From Streptomyces sp. VRA16 Mangrove soil (GTDB lineage: Bacteria; Actinomycetota; Actinomycetes; Streptomycetales; Streptomycetaceae): 64,000 bases of DNA. Each line of letters opens with the position of its first letter. Position 1 is the first letter of the stretch. Below are positions 1 through 7,881 of this stretch, in pieces. The notes beneath the pieces were generated by a model that made no database searches, was not told where the DNA came from, and saw nothing but the letters and a program-made list of their open reading frames with translations. Position numbers and translations under genes: made by a program. The stretch covers positions 372,001 to 436,000 of the forward strand of contig NZ_JAFVLN010000007.1 in the NCBI RefSeq assembly GCF_017377775.1. Reading direction: 5' to 3'.

Positions 1-886
1 CGATCGTGTACGTACCCATCTGAAGGTGCCCGTGGTCCCCGGTGACGACGAGGTCGCCGTCCGTTCCGTTGATCTCCCAGCGGAAGTTGGTGCCCCGCGA
101 CAGACCGCCCCGGAAGTGCACGGAGGCCACCGCGCCGGAGGAGAGCACCCCGCCGAGCGCCAGCTGGTCGGCGACGTCGGGGCGCAGGACGGTGCCGGAG
201 TGCGGGTCGGTGACCGTCCGGCGCCGGGTCGCGGTGACCGCGGTGACCTCGTCGACGTCGCCGAGCACCGAGGTCAGTCCGTCGAGGGTGTGCCCGAACG
301 GGATGGTCAGCATGTTCGCCCCGGACGCCCGGTCCAGCAGATAGGCGCCCCCCTCGGGGAACTCGGCGCCCCAGCCGCGCCCCGACGCCACCAGGCTGGT
401 GGAGAGCACCTCGCCTACGTAGCCGTCCGCGACCAGGTCCCGCAGATACCGGACCGCCGGCGCCGAGCGGGCCTGGAGCCCGGTGAAGGTGCGCAGCCGG
501 TGCCGGGCCGCGAGAGACGCCAGCTCCTCGGCCTCGGCGGGCCCGGTGCCCAGCGGCCACTCGGAGAACACGGCCTTGCCCGCGGCCAGGGCGGCCCGGA
601 CGATCTCCAGGTGGTCCGGCACCTTCACGGTGACCACGACCAGGTCGACGCCGTCATCGGCGGCGAGTTCGGCGGCGCTCCCGTAGGAGCGCGCGACCCC
701 GTGCTTCTCGGCGGCCCGCCTGGCGGACTCGGCGCTGCTCGCGGAGAGCGCGCGCACCTCGAAGCCGTCGAGCAGCCGCAGCGCGGGCAGGTGGGCGCGG
801 GAGGCCCAGCCGCGCCGCGCGGAGAGGCCGACGATGCCGACGCCGATGGGGGCGGGCGGTGCGGGCTGTGCGACGGGCGACGGCAT
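1..886 (-). CDS. Gfo/Idh/MocA family oxidoreductase (3' end missing)
   Basis: About 295 residues are visible from an ATG at 886, preceded by GGAGG; the rest lies beyond the left edge. The N-terminus is a Rossmann fold (IGVGIVGL followed by residues for NAD(P) binding), then the alpha/beta segment VDLVVVTVKVP and a C-terminal sheet domain (GANMLTIPFGH, SSGAVASVHFRGG), the two-domain layout of Gfo/Idh/MocA dehydrogenases. The usual EKP motif, whose Lys is catalytic in the family, reads EWP near residue 110, so a standard sugar dehydrogenase activity is uncertain. Substrate cannot be told from sequence. It is divergent from the ArsR-type gene at 1091, which may control it. Confidence 0.85.
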   Translation of the reverse strand, partial: MPSPVAQPAPPAPIGVGIVGLSARRGWASRAHLPALRLLDGFEVRALSASSAESARRAAEKHGVARSYGSAAELAADDGVDLVVVTVKVPDHLEIVRAALAAGKAVFSEWPLGTGPAEAEELASLAARHRLRTFTGLQARSAPAVRYLRDLVADGYVGEVLSTSLVASGRGWGAEFPEGGAYLLDRASGANMLTIPFGHTLDGLTSVLGDVDEVTAVTATRRRTVTDPHSGTVLRPDVADQLALGGVLSSGAVASVHFRGGLSRGTNFRWEINGTDGDLVVTGDHGHLQMGTYTI

Positions 887-946
887 GACGGGCTCCTCCG
901 TGTGACGCGGGACGTATGACAGGTGACGCCTGACTTGGTGCTTGGT

Positions 947-974
947 GCCTGACGCCTGACGCCTGACGCCTGAC
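947..974. repeat. 7-bp tandem repeat, GCCTGAC x4
   Basis: Four perfect head-to-tail copies of GCCTGAC fill the leader of the oxidoreductase gene, and a fifth isolated copy sits at 928-934. This is a simple sequence repeat in a short divergent intergenic region; length changes there could affect expression. No function is shown. Confidence 0.8.
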
Positions 975-996
975 AAGCGACAGTGAGGCACTAGAC

Positions 997-1046
997 TGTT
1001 CGATGGGTGGCGAACACTCGGAGTGTACGCACAGCGTCGAACACTC
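997..1046. promoter_or_regulatory. Inverted-repeat cluster, likely ArsR operator
   Basis: The divergent intergenic region has TGTTCG (997-1002) and CGAACA (1011-1016), a perfect 6-bp inverted repeat with an 8-base spacer. It overlaps ACACTC-G-GAGTGT (1014-1026), and the half site CGAACACTC recurs at 1038-1046. The position between the oxidoreductase and the winged-helix gene suggests an operator for that regulator; this is inferred from position and symmetry only. Confidence 0.5.
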
Positions 1047-1090
1047 CACAAGATCGCCGTCCCTTTCCGCAGGCGAAGGGAGCGCACGGC

Positions 1091-1465
1091 ATGGCGGCGA
1101 CAGAGACGGCTACGACGGGCACGACGGGCACGACGGGCACGACGGGTACCGGCCACCGGTCGGCGCCGGTCCATGTCCATCCCCGGGAGGTCTCCCTGGA
1201 GTCCGCCCTGCTCGCGCTCGCCGACCCGGTCCGCCGCACGCTCGTGCGGGAGCTGGCCGGGGCCGGGCCCTGGGAGCGGACCTGCGGCACCTTCGACGTG
1301 CCCGTCACCAAGGCCACGCTCAGCCGCCACTTCTCCGTGCTGCGCGAGGCGGGCCTCATCGAGCAGAAGGACGCGGGGCCGCGCCGGCTGAACCGGCTGC
1401 GCAAGGAGGAGTTCGACGAGCGCTTCCCCGGCCTGCTCGACCTCGTACTCCGCGAAGAGGGCTGA
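1091..1465 (+). CDS. ArsR-type winged-helix transcriptional regulator
   Basis: A 124-residue protein. The ATG at 1091 is chosen because GAAGGGA lies just upstream and the region before it looks non-coding. Residues 1-20 are a TGT-repeat tail encoded by a tandem ACGACGGGC repeat. The rest is a winged helix: LADPVRRTLVRELAG is helix 1, TKATLSRHFSVLREAGLIE is the recognition helix-turn-helix, and PRRLNRLRKEEFDERFPG is the wing and helix 5. No metal-binding cysteine pattern of classical ArsR is present. It is divergent from the oxidoreductase and lies 59 bases before the FUSC exporter, so it may control either. Confidence 0.8.
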   Translation: MAATETATTGTTGTTGTTGTGHRSAPVHVHPREVSLESALLALADPVRRTLVRELAGAGPWERTCGTFDVPVTKATLSRHFSVLREAGLIEQKDAGPRRLNRLRKEEFDERFPGLLDLVLREEG

Positions 1466-1524
1466 CCGCTCCGCCGGGAAGGCCGATTGCCCGGTTTGGT
1501 GCGATGTAACCGTATTCTGGCTGG

Positions 1525-3714
1525 GTGAGCTGGTTCCGGGCGCTGAAGGACACCACCCGCTCGGGTCTGACCGTCGAGCGGAAACGTCTGGAACCCCTCG
1601 TCGCCCTGCGCGGCGCCGCAGGTCTCGCGATCGTCGTCGCCGTCAGCCTGGCGGCGTTCGGGCCCGCGGTGGCGGCGGGCTCGGCGTTCGGCGCGTTCCA
1701 GGCGGCGATCGCCACGTTCCAGCGCAGCTGGCGGCCCCGACCCGAGCTGGCCGTCGCCTCCGGCACCAGCCTCGGCATCTCCACCTTCCTCGGCTATCTC
1801 ACCGGCTCCCACCTGGCGATGTTCCTGCCGCTGCTCGCGGTGTGGACGTTCCTGGCCGGCCTGGCCTGGGCGGCGGGCCCGACCATCGGCATCATCGCCT
1901 CGTCGAACGTCGCGATGATGCTGGTCACCATCACCCTGCCGACGACCGTCGCCGAGGCCGCGGGGCACGCCGCGATGATGGTCTTCGGCGGCCTGGTGCA
2001 GGCGGCGCTGGTGGTCCTCTTCCCCGTACGCCGCTGGGGCGCGCACCGCGACGCCCTCGCCGACGCGCTCGCCGCCGAGGCCGACTACGCCCGCCGGCTG
2101 CGCCACGATCCGCACGCGCCGTTCGACCCGCAGCCGCTGATGCTGGCCCGCAGCGCCGCCGCGCTCACCCCGCGCCAGGCCCGCACCCGCCCCGCCCAGC
2201 TGCACGGCGCGCGCGGCATCGCCGAACGCATCAGGCCGGTCCTCGCCTCGCTCGCCGACCCGGCGGTGGGGGTGCCCGAGGAGGGTGTCGAGCGCGACCG
2301 GGTCCGCGAACTGCTGGCCGCCGCCGGGACGATCCTGGACGCCGCCGCCCGCGCCATCCGCACCGGCGCCCCGGTCCAGGTGCCGGGCCCGGCCGTGGCC
2401 GTGTTCCGCACCCCCGACACCGGCGCCATCCTGACGGGCCCGCCGCACCGGGCGGCGACCCGGCTCGGCTCGCTGCTGAGGGACGTACTGGAGACGGCGG
2501 GCGCGGTCGACGAGCCCGACGACCGGCCGACGGACCCGTTGTGGCGCCGGCTGCCGTCCGCCCCGCGCCGGGCCCTCGCCACCGCCCGGCCGCCCGAGCC
2601 CGGCACCCCGCCGCAGGCGCTGCCCCGGCCCACCCTCCTGAAACTGCTCCCCGCGGCCGTCCGGGCCATCCGCCGGGAGGCCCGCCCCGGCTCCCCGATC
2701 CTGCGCCACGCGACCCGGGTCGCCGCCGTCGCCGTGGTCGGCTACCTCATCGGCAACGCCCTCCCGTTCGGCCACGGTTACTGGGCGCCCATGGCCGCGG
2801 TCATGGTGATGCGCCCCGACTTCTCACAGACGTACTCCCGCGCGGTCGCCCGGTTCGGCGGCACGCTCGTCGGTGTGACCGTGGCGACGGCCGTCGTCCA
2901 GCTCGCCCACCCGGGCACCTGGCTCTCCGCCGCGCTCGCCGTTCTGTGCGCGGCCCTGATGTACCTGCTGATGCGCACCGGGCAGCTCGCGGCGCAGGCG
3001 TGCGTCGCCGCGTACGTCGTCTTCCTGCTCGGCATGGGCGGCCAGACCTGGGACCAGACGGTGCCCGAGCGGGTCGTCCTGACGCTGGTCGGCGGGGTCC
3101 TGGCGATGATCTCGTACGCCCTGTACCCGGCCTGGGAGACCCCGCGGCTGCGCACCCGTCTCGCCGACTGGCTGGCCGCGTCCGGGGAGTACGCGGCCAC
3201 GGTCGTCGACCACTACGCGCACCCGGCGGGCAAGTCCTGCCCCGATGTGCGCGCGGCGCTGCTCAACACCCGGGACGCCCATGTCGCCTGGGACCAGGCG
3301 GTGGCCCGCGCCAGGACCGAACCCGTCCGGCACCGCGGGCTGTCCCGCGCCGCCGCCGAGGACGCGGCGCACGCCCTGCACCATCTGGGGCGGGTCGCGA
3401 TGCTGATGGAGGCGCATCTCCCGGAGCGGGACACTACTCCGGTGCCGGCGGCCGCGGCCCTCGCCGAGGCGCTGCGCGCGGCGACCCGCGACGGGGCCCG
3501 CGCGGTGCGTGAACGCCGTCTTCCGCGCTGGAAGCCGGTCCGTGCGGCGCTCGATGCATGGGACGGCGAGGGGGTTCCCGACCGGGTCGTGCGGCGGGGG
3601 GCGGGGATGCTTCTGGAGGCCCTCGAAGAGCTGACGGACGCCCTCGACACGGACGCGCCCCCGATGACGGTCACCTCAGACGGCCCCCGCAACCCGGAGA
3701 AAACAGCCTCCTAG
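1525..3714 (+). CDS. FUSC family membrane protein (aromatic acid exporter-like)
   Basis: A 729-residue inner-membrane protein with the duplicated layout of the FUSC/aromatic acid exporter family. A hydrophobic block lies at about residues 28-170, a long soluble region at 170-390, and a second block at about 393-545 containing YWAPMAAVMVMRPDF, the family's signature stretch. A helical cytoplasmic tail ends the protein. Relatives export small aromatic acids; the substrate here is unknown. The GTG start lies 6 bases after TATTCT (1513-1518), which fits a leaderless transcript, so it may not depend on the preceding regulator gene for transcription. Confidence 0.85.
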   Translation: MSWFRALKDTTRSGLTVERKRLEPLVALRGAAGLAIVVAVSLAAFGPAVAAGSAFGAFQAAIATFQRSWRPRPELAVASGTSLGISTFLGYLTGSHLAMFLPLLAVWTFLAGLAWAAGPTIGIIASSNVAMMLVTITLPTTVAEAAGHAAMMVFGGLVQAALVVLFPVRRWGAHRDALADALAAEADYARRLRHDPHAPFDPQPLMLARSAAALTPRQARTRPAQLHGARGIAERIRPVLASLADPAVGVPEEGVERDRVRELLAAAGTILDAAARAIRTGAPVQVPGPAVAVFRTPDTGAILTGPPHRAATRLGSLLRDVLETAGAVDEPDDRPTDPLWRRLPSAPRRALATARPPEPGTPPQALPRPTLLKLLPAAVRAIRREARPGSPILRHATRVAAVAVVGYLIGNALPFGHGYWAPMAAVMVMRPDFSQTYSRAVARFGGTLVGVTVATAVVQLAHPGTWLSAALAVLCAALMYLLMRTGQLAAQACVAAYVVFLLGMGGQTWDQTVPERVVLTLVGGVLAMISYALYPAWETPRLRTRLADWLAASGEYAATVVDHYAHPAGKSCPDVRAALLNTRDAHVAWDQAVARARTEPVRHRGLSRAAAEDAAHALHHLGRVAMLMEAHLPERDTTPVPAAAALAEALRAATRDGARAVRERRLPRWKPVRAALDAWDGEGVPDRVVRRGAGMLLEALEELTDALDTDAPPMTVTSDGPRNPEKTAS

Positions 3715-3808
3715 CCCCGTCAGGGGCGCGGGGAACTGCACGCTCAGCCCCTGCCGGGCCTGCGCTCAGCCCCTGCCGGGCCTGCACCCGGCGCCCTGCC
3801 GGGCCTGC
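3715..3808. repeat. Streptomyces dispersed intergenic element plus 22-bp tandem repeat
   Basis: Directly after the FUSC stop codon, 3715-3739 reads CCCCGTCAGGGGCGCGGGGA followed by ACTGC. From memory this is the core of a short element scattered between genes across Streptomyces chromosomes, often after stop codons. Two perfect 22-bp copies follow (3742-3763 and 3764-3785, each ending CTGCCGGGCCTGC), then a degenerate third (3786-3808). The rest of the gap to 3948 shows no gene. Confidence 0.7.
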
Positions 3809-3947
3809 ACCCGGCGATGCGGCGACACGGCGACCGGGACCGAGCTGGAAGTCGCCCGGGAGCGCTCGCCCCGCGCCGGGGTGCCGCCTCGCCCACCCTG
3901 CCGCCCAGGGCGGCAGACTGCCCGAGGCGGGGGCAACCCTCGACCCG

Positions 3948-4481
3948 TCAGCCCGTCGGCAGACCGCTGGGCAGGCCGGTCGGGAGCTTTCCGTCCGCCG
4001 ACTTCTTGAAGGTGTCCTTCGCCCCGGCGTCCCAGGACACCGTCATCGTCGAACCGTCGTTGGACTCGATCGCCCCCATGGTGCGGTCGGTGTTCCCGTC
4101 CGCGCACTTCAGGTTCAGCATCCGCTTGCCCATGTCGGACACGGTCCCGGTGCACAGATGCCCGTCGCCCGTGCTCAGCGATGCCTGCTTGCCGCCGATC
4201 ACGAGCACGACCGGCTGACCGTCGGTGGTCGCGCTCCAGATGCCCTCGGCGTTCTTCGAGGAGCCGGACGAACCGCCCGACGACGAACCGCCCGACGACG
4301 AACCGCCCGACGACGCCGAGCCCGAACTGCTCGCGCTCCCCGACGGCGTGTCCTTGCCGCCACCGCCACCGCCACCGCCGTCGCCGTCGTCGCTGCTGCA
4401 GCCGCTCACGGCCAGCGCCGCCACCGCGACCGCCGCCACGCCCATCGCGGCCCGCGCGCCCTTGGTGCTCCTGATACGCAC
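3948..4481 (-). CDS. Secreted lipoprotein of unknown function
   Basis: A 177-residue protein starting at a GTG (4481) with GGGGAAG upstream. Residues 1-28 form a lipoprotein signal peptide: basic MRIRSTKGAR, a hydrophobic core and the lipobox VSGC. A low-complexity Gly/Ser linker follows (about residues 33-76, with GGSSS repeats). The C-terminal domain of about 95 residues has two cysteines (HLCTGTV and LKCADG) that could form a disulfide, and the motif IWSATTDGQPVVLVIGGK. The small beta-rich domain was not matched to a named family. It is probably anchored on the outer face of the membrane. Confidence 0.75.
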   Translation of the reverse strand: MRIRSTKGARAAMGVAAVAVAALAVSGCSSDDGDGGGGGGGGKDTPSGSASSSGSASSGGSSSGGSSSGGSSGSSKNAEGIWSATTDGQPVVLVIGGKQASLSTGDGHLCTGTVSDMGKRMLNLKCADGNTDRTMGAIESNDGSTMTVSWDAGAKDTFKKSADGKLPTGLPSGLPTG

Positions 4482-4637
4482 AACTTCCCCCTACGTCACT
4501 TCAGTCGACCTGAATTGCCGCAGCAAGTTACCAGTCGTCACCGGGAGGAGTTGTGCGCGCCAGGCGGGAATCCCGCGTGCGCTTGCTCACGTACGCGGAG
4601 CGCGCGCGTGTGTGACGTACGCCTCTCGCTCACCTAT

Positions 4638-4664
4638 TGAAAACGGGAGTCATTTTCATATACT
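4638..4664 (+). promoter_or_regulatory. Zur-like box and -10 element of the rpmG-rpmE2 operon
   Basis: TGAAAA (4638-4643) and TTTTCA (4653-4658) form an inverted repeat around 9 bases. The AT-rich palindromic type resembles actinobacterial Zur boxes, although those usually have a shorter spacer. TATACT (4659-4664) follows at once, 6 bases before the rpmG ATG, so the transcript is probably leaderless and the box covers the -35/spacer region. Zur control fits the zinc-free ribosomal proteins downstream. Confidence 0.6.
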
Positions 4665-4670
4665 TACGGC

Positions 4671-4835
4671 ATGGCACGCAACGAACTCCGACCGGTGATC
4701 AAGCTCAGGTCGACCGCGGGCACGGGCTTCACGTACGTCACGCGCAAGAACCGCCGCAACGACCCCGACCGCATGACCCTGCGCAAGTACGACCCCGTGG
4801 CGGGCCGCCACACCGACTTCCGAGAGGAGCGCTGA
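4671..4835 (+). CDS. rpmG: 50S ribosomal protein L33, zinc-independent paralogue
   Basis: A 54-residue protein, the normal L33 length. It starts MARNELRPVIKLRSTAGTGF and continues with YVTRKNRRNDPDRMTLRKYD, the core L33 sequence. The zinc-ribbon form of L33 carries two CxxC pairs; this copy has no cysteine at all, so it is the C-minus paralogue made under zinc shortage. The gene is followed 4 bases later by the matching zinc-independent L31 gene, forming a two-gene operon behind the Zur-like box. Confidence 0.95.
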   Translation: MARNELRPVIKLRSTAGTGFTYVTRKNRRNDPDRMTLRKYDPVAGRHTDFREER

Positions 4836-4839
4836 CCTC

Positions 4840-5094
4840 ATGAAGAACGTCATCCACCCCGCGTACGCCCCCGTCGTCTTCCGGGACCGCGCCGCGAACC
4901 ACGCCTTCCTCACCCGCTCGACCATGACGAGCGAGAAGACGGTCGAGTGGCAGGACGGGCACACCTACCCCGTCGTCGACGTCGAGATCTCCGACGTCAG
5001 CCACCCCTTCCACACCGGCAACCAGCGGGTCCTGGACTCCGCGGGCCGGGTCGAGCGCTTCGAGCGCCGCTACGGAAAGCGCCCCGGAGCGTGA
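4840..5094 (+). CDS. rpmE2: 50S ribosomal protein L31 type B
   Basis: An 84-residue type B L31, longer than the zinc-binding type A and without its CxxC motif. The signature HPFHTGNQRVLDSAGRVERF is at the C-terminal half, and the N-terminus is MKNVIHPAYAPVVFRD. GAGAGGAG lies upstream, and the ATG is 4 bases after the rpmG stop. Known relatives replace zinc-containing L31 in the ribosome during zinc depletion, releasing zinc. The operon ends in a strong hairpin. Confidence 0.95.
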   Translation: MKNVIHPAYAPVVFRDRAANHAFLTRSTMTSEKTVEWQDGHTYPVVDVEISDVSHPFHTGNQRVLDSAGRVERFERRYGKRPGA

Positions 5095-5099
5095 ACAAA

Positions 5100-5131
5100 G
5101 GCCCCGCCGTGATCGTCCTCACGGCGGGGCC
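5100..5131. terminator. Bidirectional terminator between rpmE2 and the aldehyde dehydrogenase gene
   Basis: A perfect 13-bp stem, GGCCCCGCCGTGA (5100-5112) with its complement at 5119-5131, and a 6-base loop, between two convergent genes. It has no T-run, as is common in Streptomyces. Confidence 0.85.
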
Positions 5132-5144
5132 TCGTCGTACCGGG

Positions 5145-6620
5145 CTAGAACGGGAACTGTGACCTTCCGTGCTGCACGGAGATCCACTTCTGGGTGGTGA
5201 ACGCCTCCACGGTCGCGTCCCCGTTGAGCCGCCCGATGCCCGAGCGCTTCTCCCCGCCGAACGCGACGAGCGGCTCGTCGTGCACGGTCCCGTCGTTGAC
5301 GTGGATCATGCCGGTGTCGATCTGCTGGGCGAACGCCACGCCCCGCTCCACGTCGGCGGTGTGCACGGCGCCGCTGAGCCCGTACGGGGTGTCGTTGGCG
5401 ATCCGGACCGCCTCCTCGTCCCCGTCGAACGGGATGAGCAGCGCCACGGGACCGAAGATCTCCTGGCGCAGCACGGGGGAGTCGGCCGGCAGGCCGGTGA
5501 GCACGACCGGCTCCACGAGGTTGCCGTCGACCGAGCCGCGTACGAGCGCCGTCGCGCCCTCCGCGAGCGCCTGCTCCACGACGCCCGAGATCGCGTCCGC
5601 TTGCGTGGAGTTGATGACCGGGCCGATCACCGTCTCCGGGTCGCGCGGGTCACCGGACTTCAGCCCCCGGACCTTGGCGACGAACTTCTCGGTGAACTCC
5701 TTCTCCACCTTGCGGTCCACGAGGATCCGGTTCGCGGCCATGCAGACCTGGCCCTGGTGGACGAAGCGGCTGAACACCGCCGCGTCGACCGCGTAGTCGA
5801 TGTCGGCGTCGTCGAGCACGGTCAGCGCGCTGTTGCCGCCCAGCTCCAGGACCGCGTACTTGAACTGCGTCGCGCACACCGTCGCCACGTGCTGGCCGAC
5901 CTTGTCGGAGCCGGTGAAGGAGATCACCTTCGGCACCGGGTGGGTCAGCAGCGCGTCGCCGATCTCGGCGATGTCCGTGATGACGACGTTGAGCAGACCG
6001 GGCGGCAGACCCGCGTCCTCGAAGATCTTGGCGACCAGCGAGCCGCCGCAGATCGGGGTGTTCTGGTGCGGCTTGAGCACCACGCCGTTGCCGAGCGCCA
6101 GCGCAGGGGCGACGGACTTGAGGGAGAGCAGGAAGGGGAAGTTGAAGGGCGAGATGACGCCGACGACCCCGACCGGCACCCGGTAGACCCGGTTCTCCTT
6201 GCCGTCCACCGGCGAGGGGATCACCTGTCCCTGCGGGGCGAGCGCCAGCTGGATCGACTCGCGCAGGAACTCCTTGGCGAGGTGCAGCTCGAACCCGGCC
6301 TTCACGCGCGTGCCGCCGAGCTCGTCGATGATCGCTTCGGCTATGTCGGCCTCGCGCTCCTCGATCAGGTGCAGGGCCCGCTCGAAGACGACCCGGCGCG
6401 CGTACCCGGTGGACTTCGCCCAGTCCTTCTGCGCGCGCTCGGCGGCCCGGTACGCCTCGTCGATCTCCTCGACCGAGGCGACGGTGATGGAGGCGAGCTT
6501 GTCGCCGTTGTACGGGTTGAAGTCGATGATGTCCCAGGACCCGCGCCCGGGGCGCCACGAGCCGTCTATGTACTGCCGGTCGAGTTCGGTGAAGTACGAC
6601 TGTGAGGACTGTGACGTCAT
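5145..6620 (-). CDS. Aldehyde dehydrogenase family protein (benzaldehyde/vanillin dehydrogenase-like)
   Basis: A 491-residue NAD(P)-dependent aldehyde dehydrogenase of normal length. The ATG at 6620 is preceded by AAGGGA at good spacing; the frame stays open upstream to 6707. Visible landmarks are SPFNFP (oxyanion Asn160), VLKPHQ (Lys183), FTGSDKVG (coenzyme loop), LELGGNSA (general base Glu259), GQVCMAANR (nucleophile Cys293) and EIFGPV. The sequence resembles bacterial enzymes oxidising aromatic aldehydes, but substrate is an inference. It lies 131 bases downstream of the XRE regulator on the same strand. Confidence 0.9.
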   Translation of the reverse strand: MTSQSSQSYFTELDRQYIDGSWRPGRGSWDIIDFNPYNGDKLASITVASVEEIDEAYRAAERAQKDWAKSTGYARRVVFERALHLIEEREADIAEAIIDELGGTRVKAGFELHLAKEFLRESIQLALAPQGQVIPSPVDGKENRVYRVPVGVVGVISPFNFPFLLSLKSVAPALALGNGVVLKPHQNTPICGGSLVAKIFEDAGLPPGLLNVVITDIAEIGDALLTHPVPKVISFTGSDKVGQHVATVCATQFKYAVLELGGNSALTVLDDADIDYAVDAAVFSRFVHQGQVCMAANRILVDRKVEKEFTEKFVAKVRGLKSGDPRDPETVIGPVINSTQADAISGVVEQALAEGATALVRGSVDGNLVEPVVLTGLPADSPVLRQEIFGPVALLIPFDGDEEAVRIANDTPYGLSGAVHTADVERGVAFAQQIDTGMIHVNDGTVHDEPLVAFGGEKRSGIGRLNGDATVEAFTTQKWISVQHGRSQFPF

Positions 6621-6652
6621 GAGGACATCCCTTGCTGCAGCGACTGACACCT

Positions 6653-6666
6653 GATGAGACGTCATC
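6653..6666. promoter_or_regulatory. Small inverted repeat upstream of the aldehyde dehydrogenase
   Basis: GATGA-GACG-TCATC, a 5-bp inverted repeat with a 4-base spacer, lies 33 bases before the ATG. Longer partly matching arms flank it (CTGACACC on the left, GGTGTCTGTCAG on the right). It could be an operator or a leader hairpin; the evidence is symmetry alone. Confidence 0.3.
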
Positions 6667-6751
6667 GTACGACCGGTGTCTGTCAGTTGCGGCAAGGGAT
6701 TGATCAACTGCTGTTGTATTTACGCGAATTCAGCGGACGGAAACCGGGCGG

Positions 6752-7621
6752 TCAGTTGTCGAGTCCGGTCAGGATCCGTCGCACCAGCGCCACGCTCTCC
6801 TCCGGTGACGGGCACTGTTCCTGCAGTTCCACCATCGCCTTCTCGTACTGCGCCACGTCTTCGCGCTTGTCCAAGTACAGGGCGCTGGTGAGCTGTTCGA
6901 GGAAGACCACGTCCGACAGGTCGGACTCGGGGAACGTGAGAAGGGTGAAGGTGCCGGACTCGCCCGGGTGCCAGCCGTGGCTGAACGGCATGATCTGCAG
7001 CGTGAGATGCGGCAGTTCGGCCACCTCGATCAGATGCTCCAGCTGGCCGCGCATCACCGCGGGCCCGCCGTGCATCCGGTGCAGCGCGGACTCGTCGAGC
7101 ACGATGTGCACGTCCGGTGCCCGCTCCGCGACCAGTATCTTCTGGCGCGCGAGGCGCAGCGAGACGCGCCGCTCGATGTCCTCCGCGGGGGCGCCCTTCA
7201 TGCCCTGGGCCACCACCGCGTGCGCGTACGCCTCGGTCTGCAACAGGCCGTGCACGAACTGGGCCTCGTAGCCACGGATCAGCGACGCGGCGCCCTCCAG
7301 GCCGATGTACGTCTGGAACCAGCCCGGCAGCACGTCCGAGTAACTGTGCCACCAGCCCGCGACGTTGGCCTCCTTCACGAGCGAGAGCAGCGCCTCGCGC
7401 TCGGCCCCGTCCGTCACTCCGTACAGCGTCAGCAGATCCTCGACGTCCCTCGCCTTGAAGCTCACCCGTCCCAACTCCAAGCGGCTGATCTTCGATTCGG
7501 AGGCGCGGATCGAGTAGCCGGCCGCTTCTCTCGTGATGCCGCGCGATTCCCTCAGGCGCCTCAGCTGCGAGCCCAGCAGAATGCGTCGCACCACCGAGCC
7601 GCTCGACTCCCCAGCGGTCAC
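6752..7621 (-). CDS. XRE family regulator with DUF5753 (WhiJ-type)
   Basis: A 289-residue protein starting at GTG 7621 with GGGAGGA upstream. Residues about 14-70 are a lambda-repressor-like helix-turn-helix (LGSQLRRLRESRGITREAAGY, SESKISRLELGR). The rest is the DUF5753 domain typical of the large Streptomyces WhiJ-like family (GLEGAASLIRGYEAQFVHGLLQTEAYA, VVLDESALHR-type core, MPFSHGWHPGESGTFTLL). Family members regulate development and act with neighbouring DUF397 proteins and anti-sigma-like ATPases. Both partners are present at 7882 and 8465, so this is a complete set. Confidence 0.9.
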   Translation of the reverse strand: MTAGESSGSVVRRILLGSQLRRLRESRGITREAAGYSIRASESKISRLELGRVSFKARDVEDLLTLYGVTDGAEREALLSLVKEANVAGWWHSYSDVLPGWFQTYIGLEGAASLIRGYEAQFVHGLLQTEAYAHAVVAQGMKGAPAEDIERRVSLRLARQKILVAERAPDVHIVLDESALHRMHGGPAVMRGQLEHLIEVAELPHLTLQIMPFSHGWHPGESGTFTLLTFPESDLSDVVFLEQLTSALYLDKREDVAQYEKAMVELQEQCPSPEESVALVRRILTGLDN

Positions 7622-7780
7622 GTCTCTTCATCCTCCCCATCGGTTCAGGGGGCGAAGTCTGCCACTAAAACGCTCCGCCCCGTACTCGGCTGGTTACAGA
7701 AATGGAAAGATCACGAAAGGAGTGCGCAAGAAGTCGTAGGGAGAAATGAGCAAGAAGCGGTACGGGAGTGTCCAAGTCCG

Positions 7781-7831
7781 GCGCGTGCACGTGCATCTGC
7801 CCTTGCATCCGATGTACGCATTCGGAACGAT
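7781..7831 (+). promoter_or_regulatory. Promoter of the HATPase gene with shared 31-bp element (copy 1)
   Basis: 7781-7811 matches 30 of 31 bases of an inverted copy at 8840-8870 upstream of the DUF397 gene. It contains the palindrome TGCACGTGCA and ends in a possible -35 TTGCAT (7803-7808), then 17 bases and a weak -10 AACGAT (7826-7831). The repeated position relative to both promoters suggests the binding site of one shared regulator, most simply the adjacent XRE/DUF5753 protein. Confidence 0.65.
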
Positions 7832-7881
7832 GGTCTTCCGCCACCGCTCGCTGTGTACTGCGAAACTGGGGAGTGCCTCGC

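Noticed and set aside
947..974. Attachment site or transposon end
   Set aside because: The 7-bp units are simple tandem repeats with no paired copy elsewhere and no integrase or transposase in the window.
991..2775. A 594-codon open frame on the minus strand
   Set aside because: It runs antisense to the ArsR-type and FUSC genes, has low-complexity Gly/Arg/Asp-rich composition and no recognisable domain; typical GC-rich shadow. The same holds for long frames opposite the aldehyde dehydrogenase, ftsH, clpC, nadB and the ABC transporter genes.
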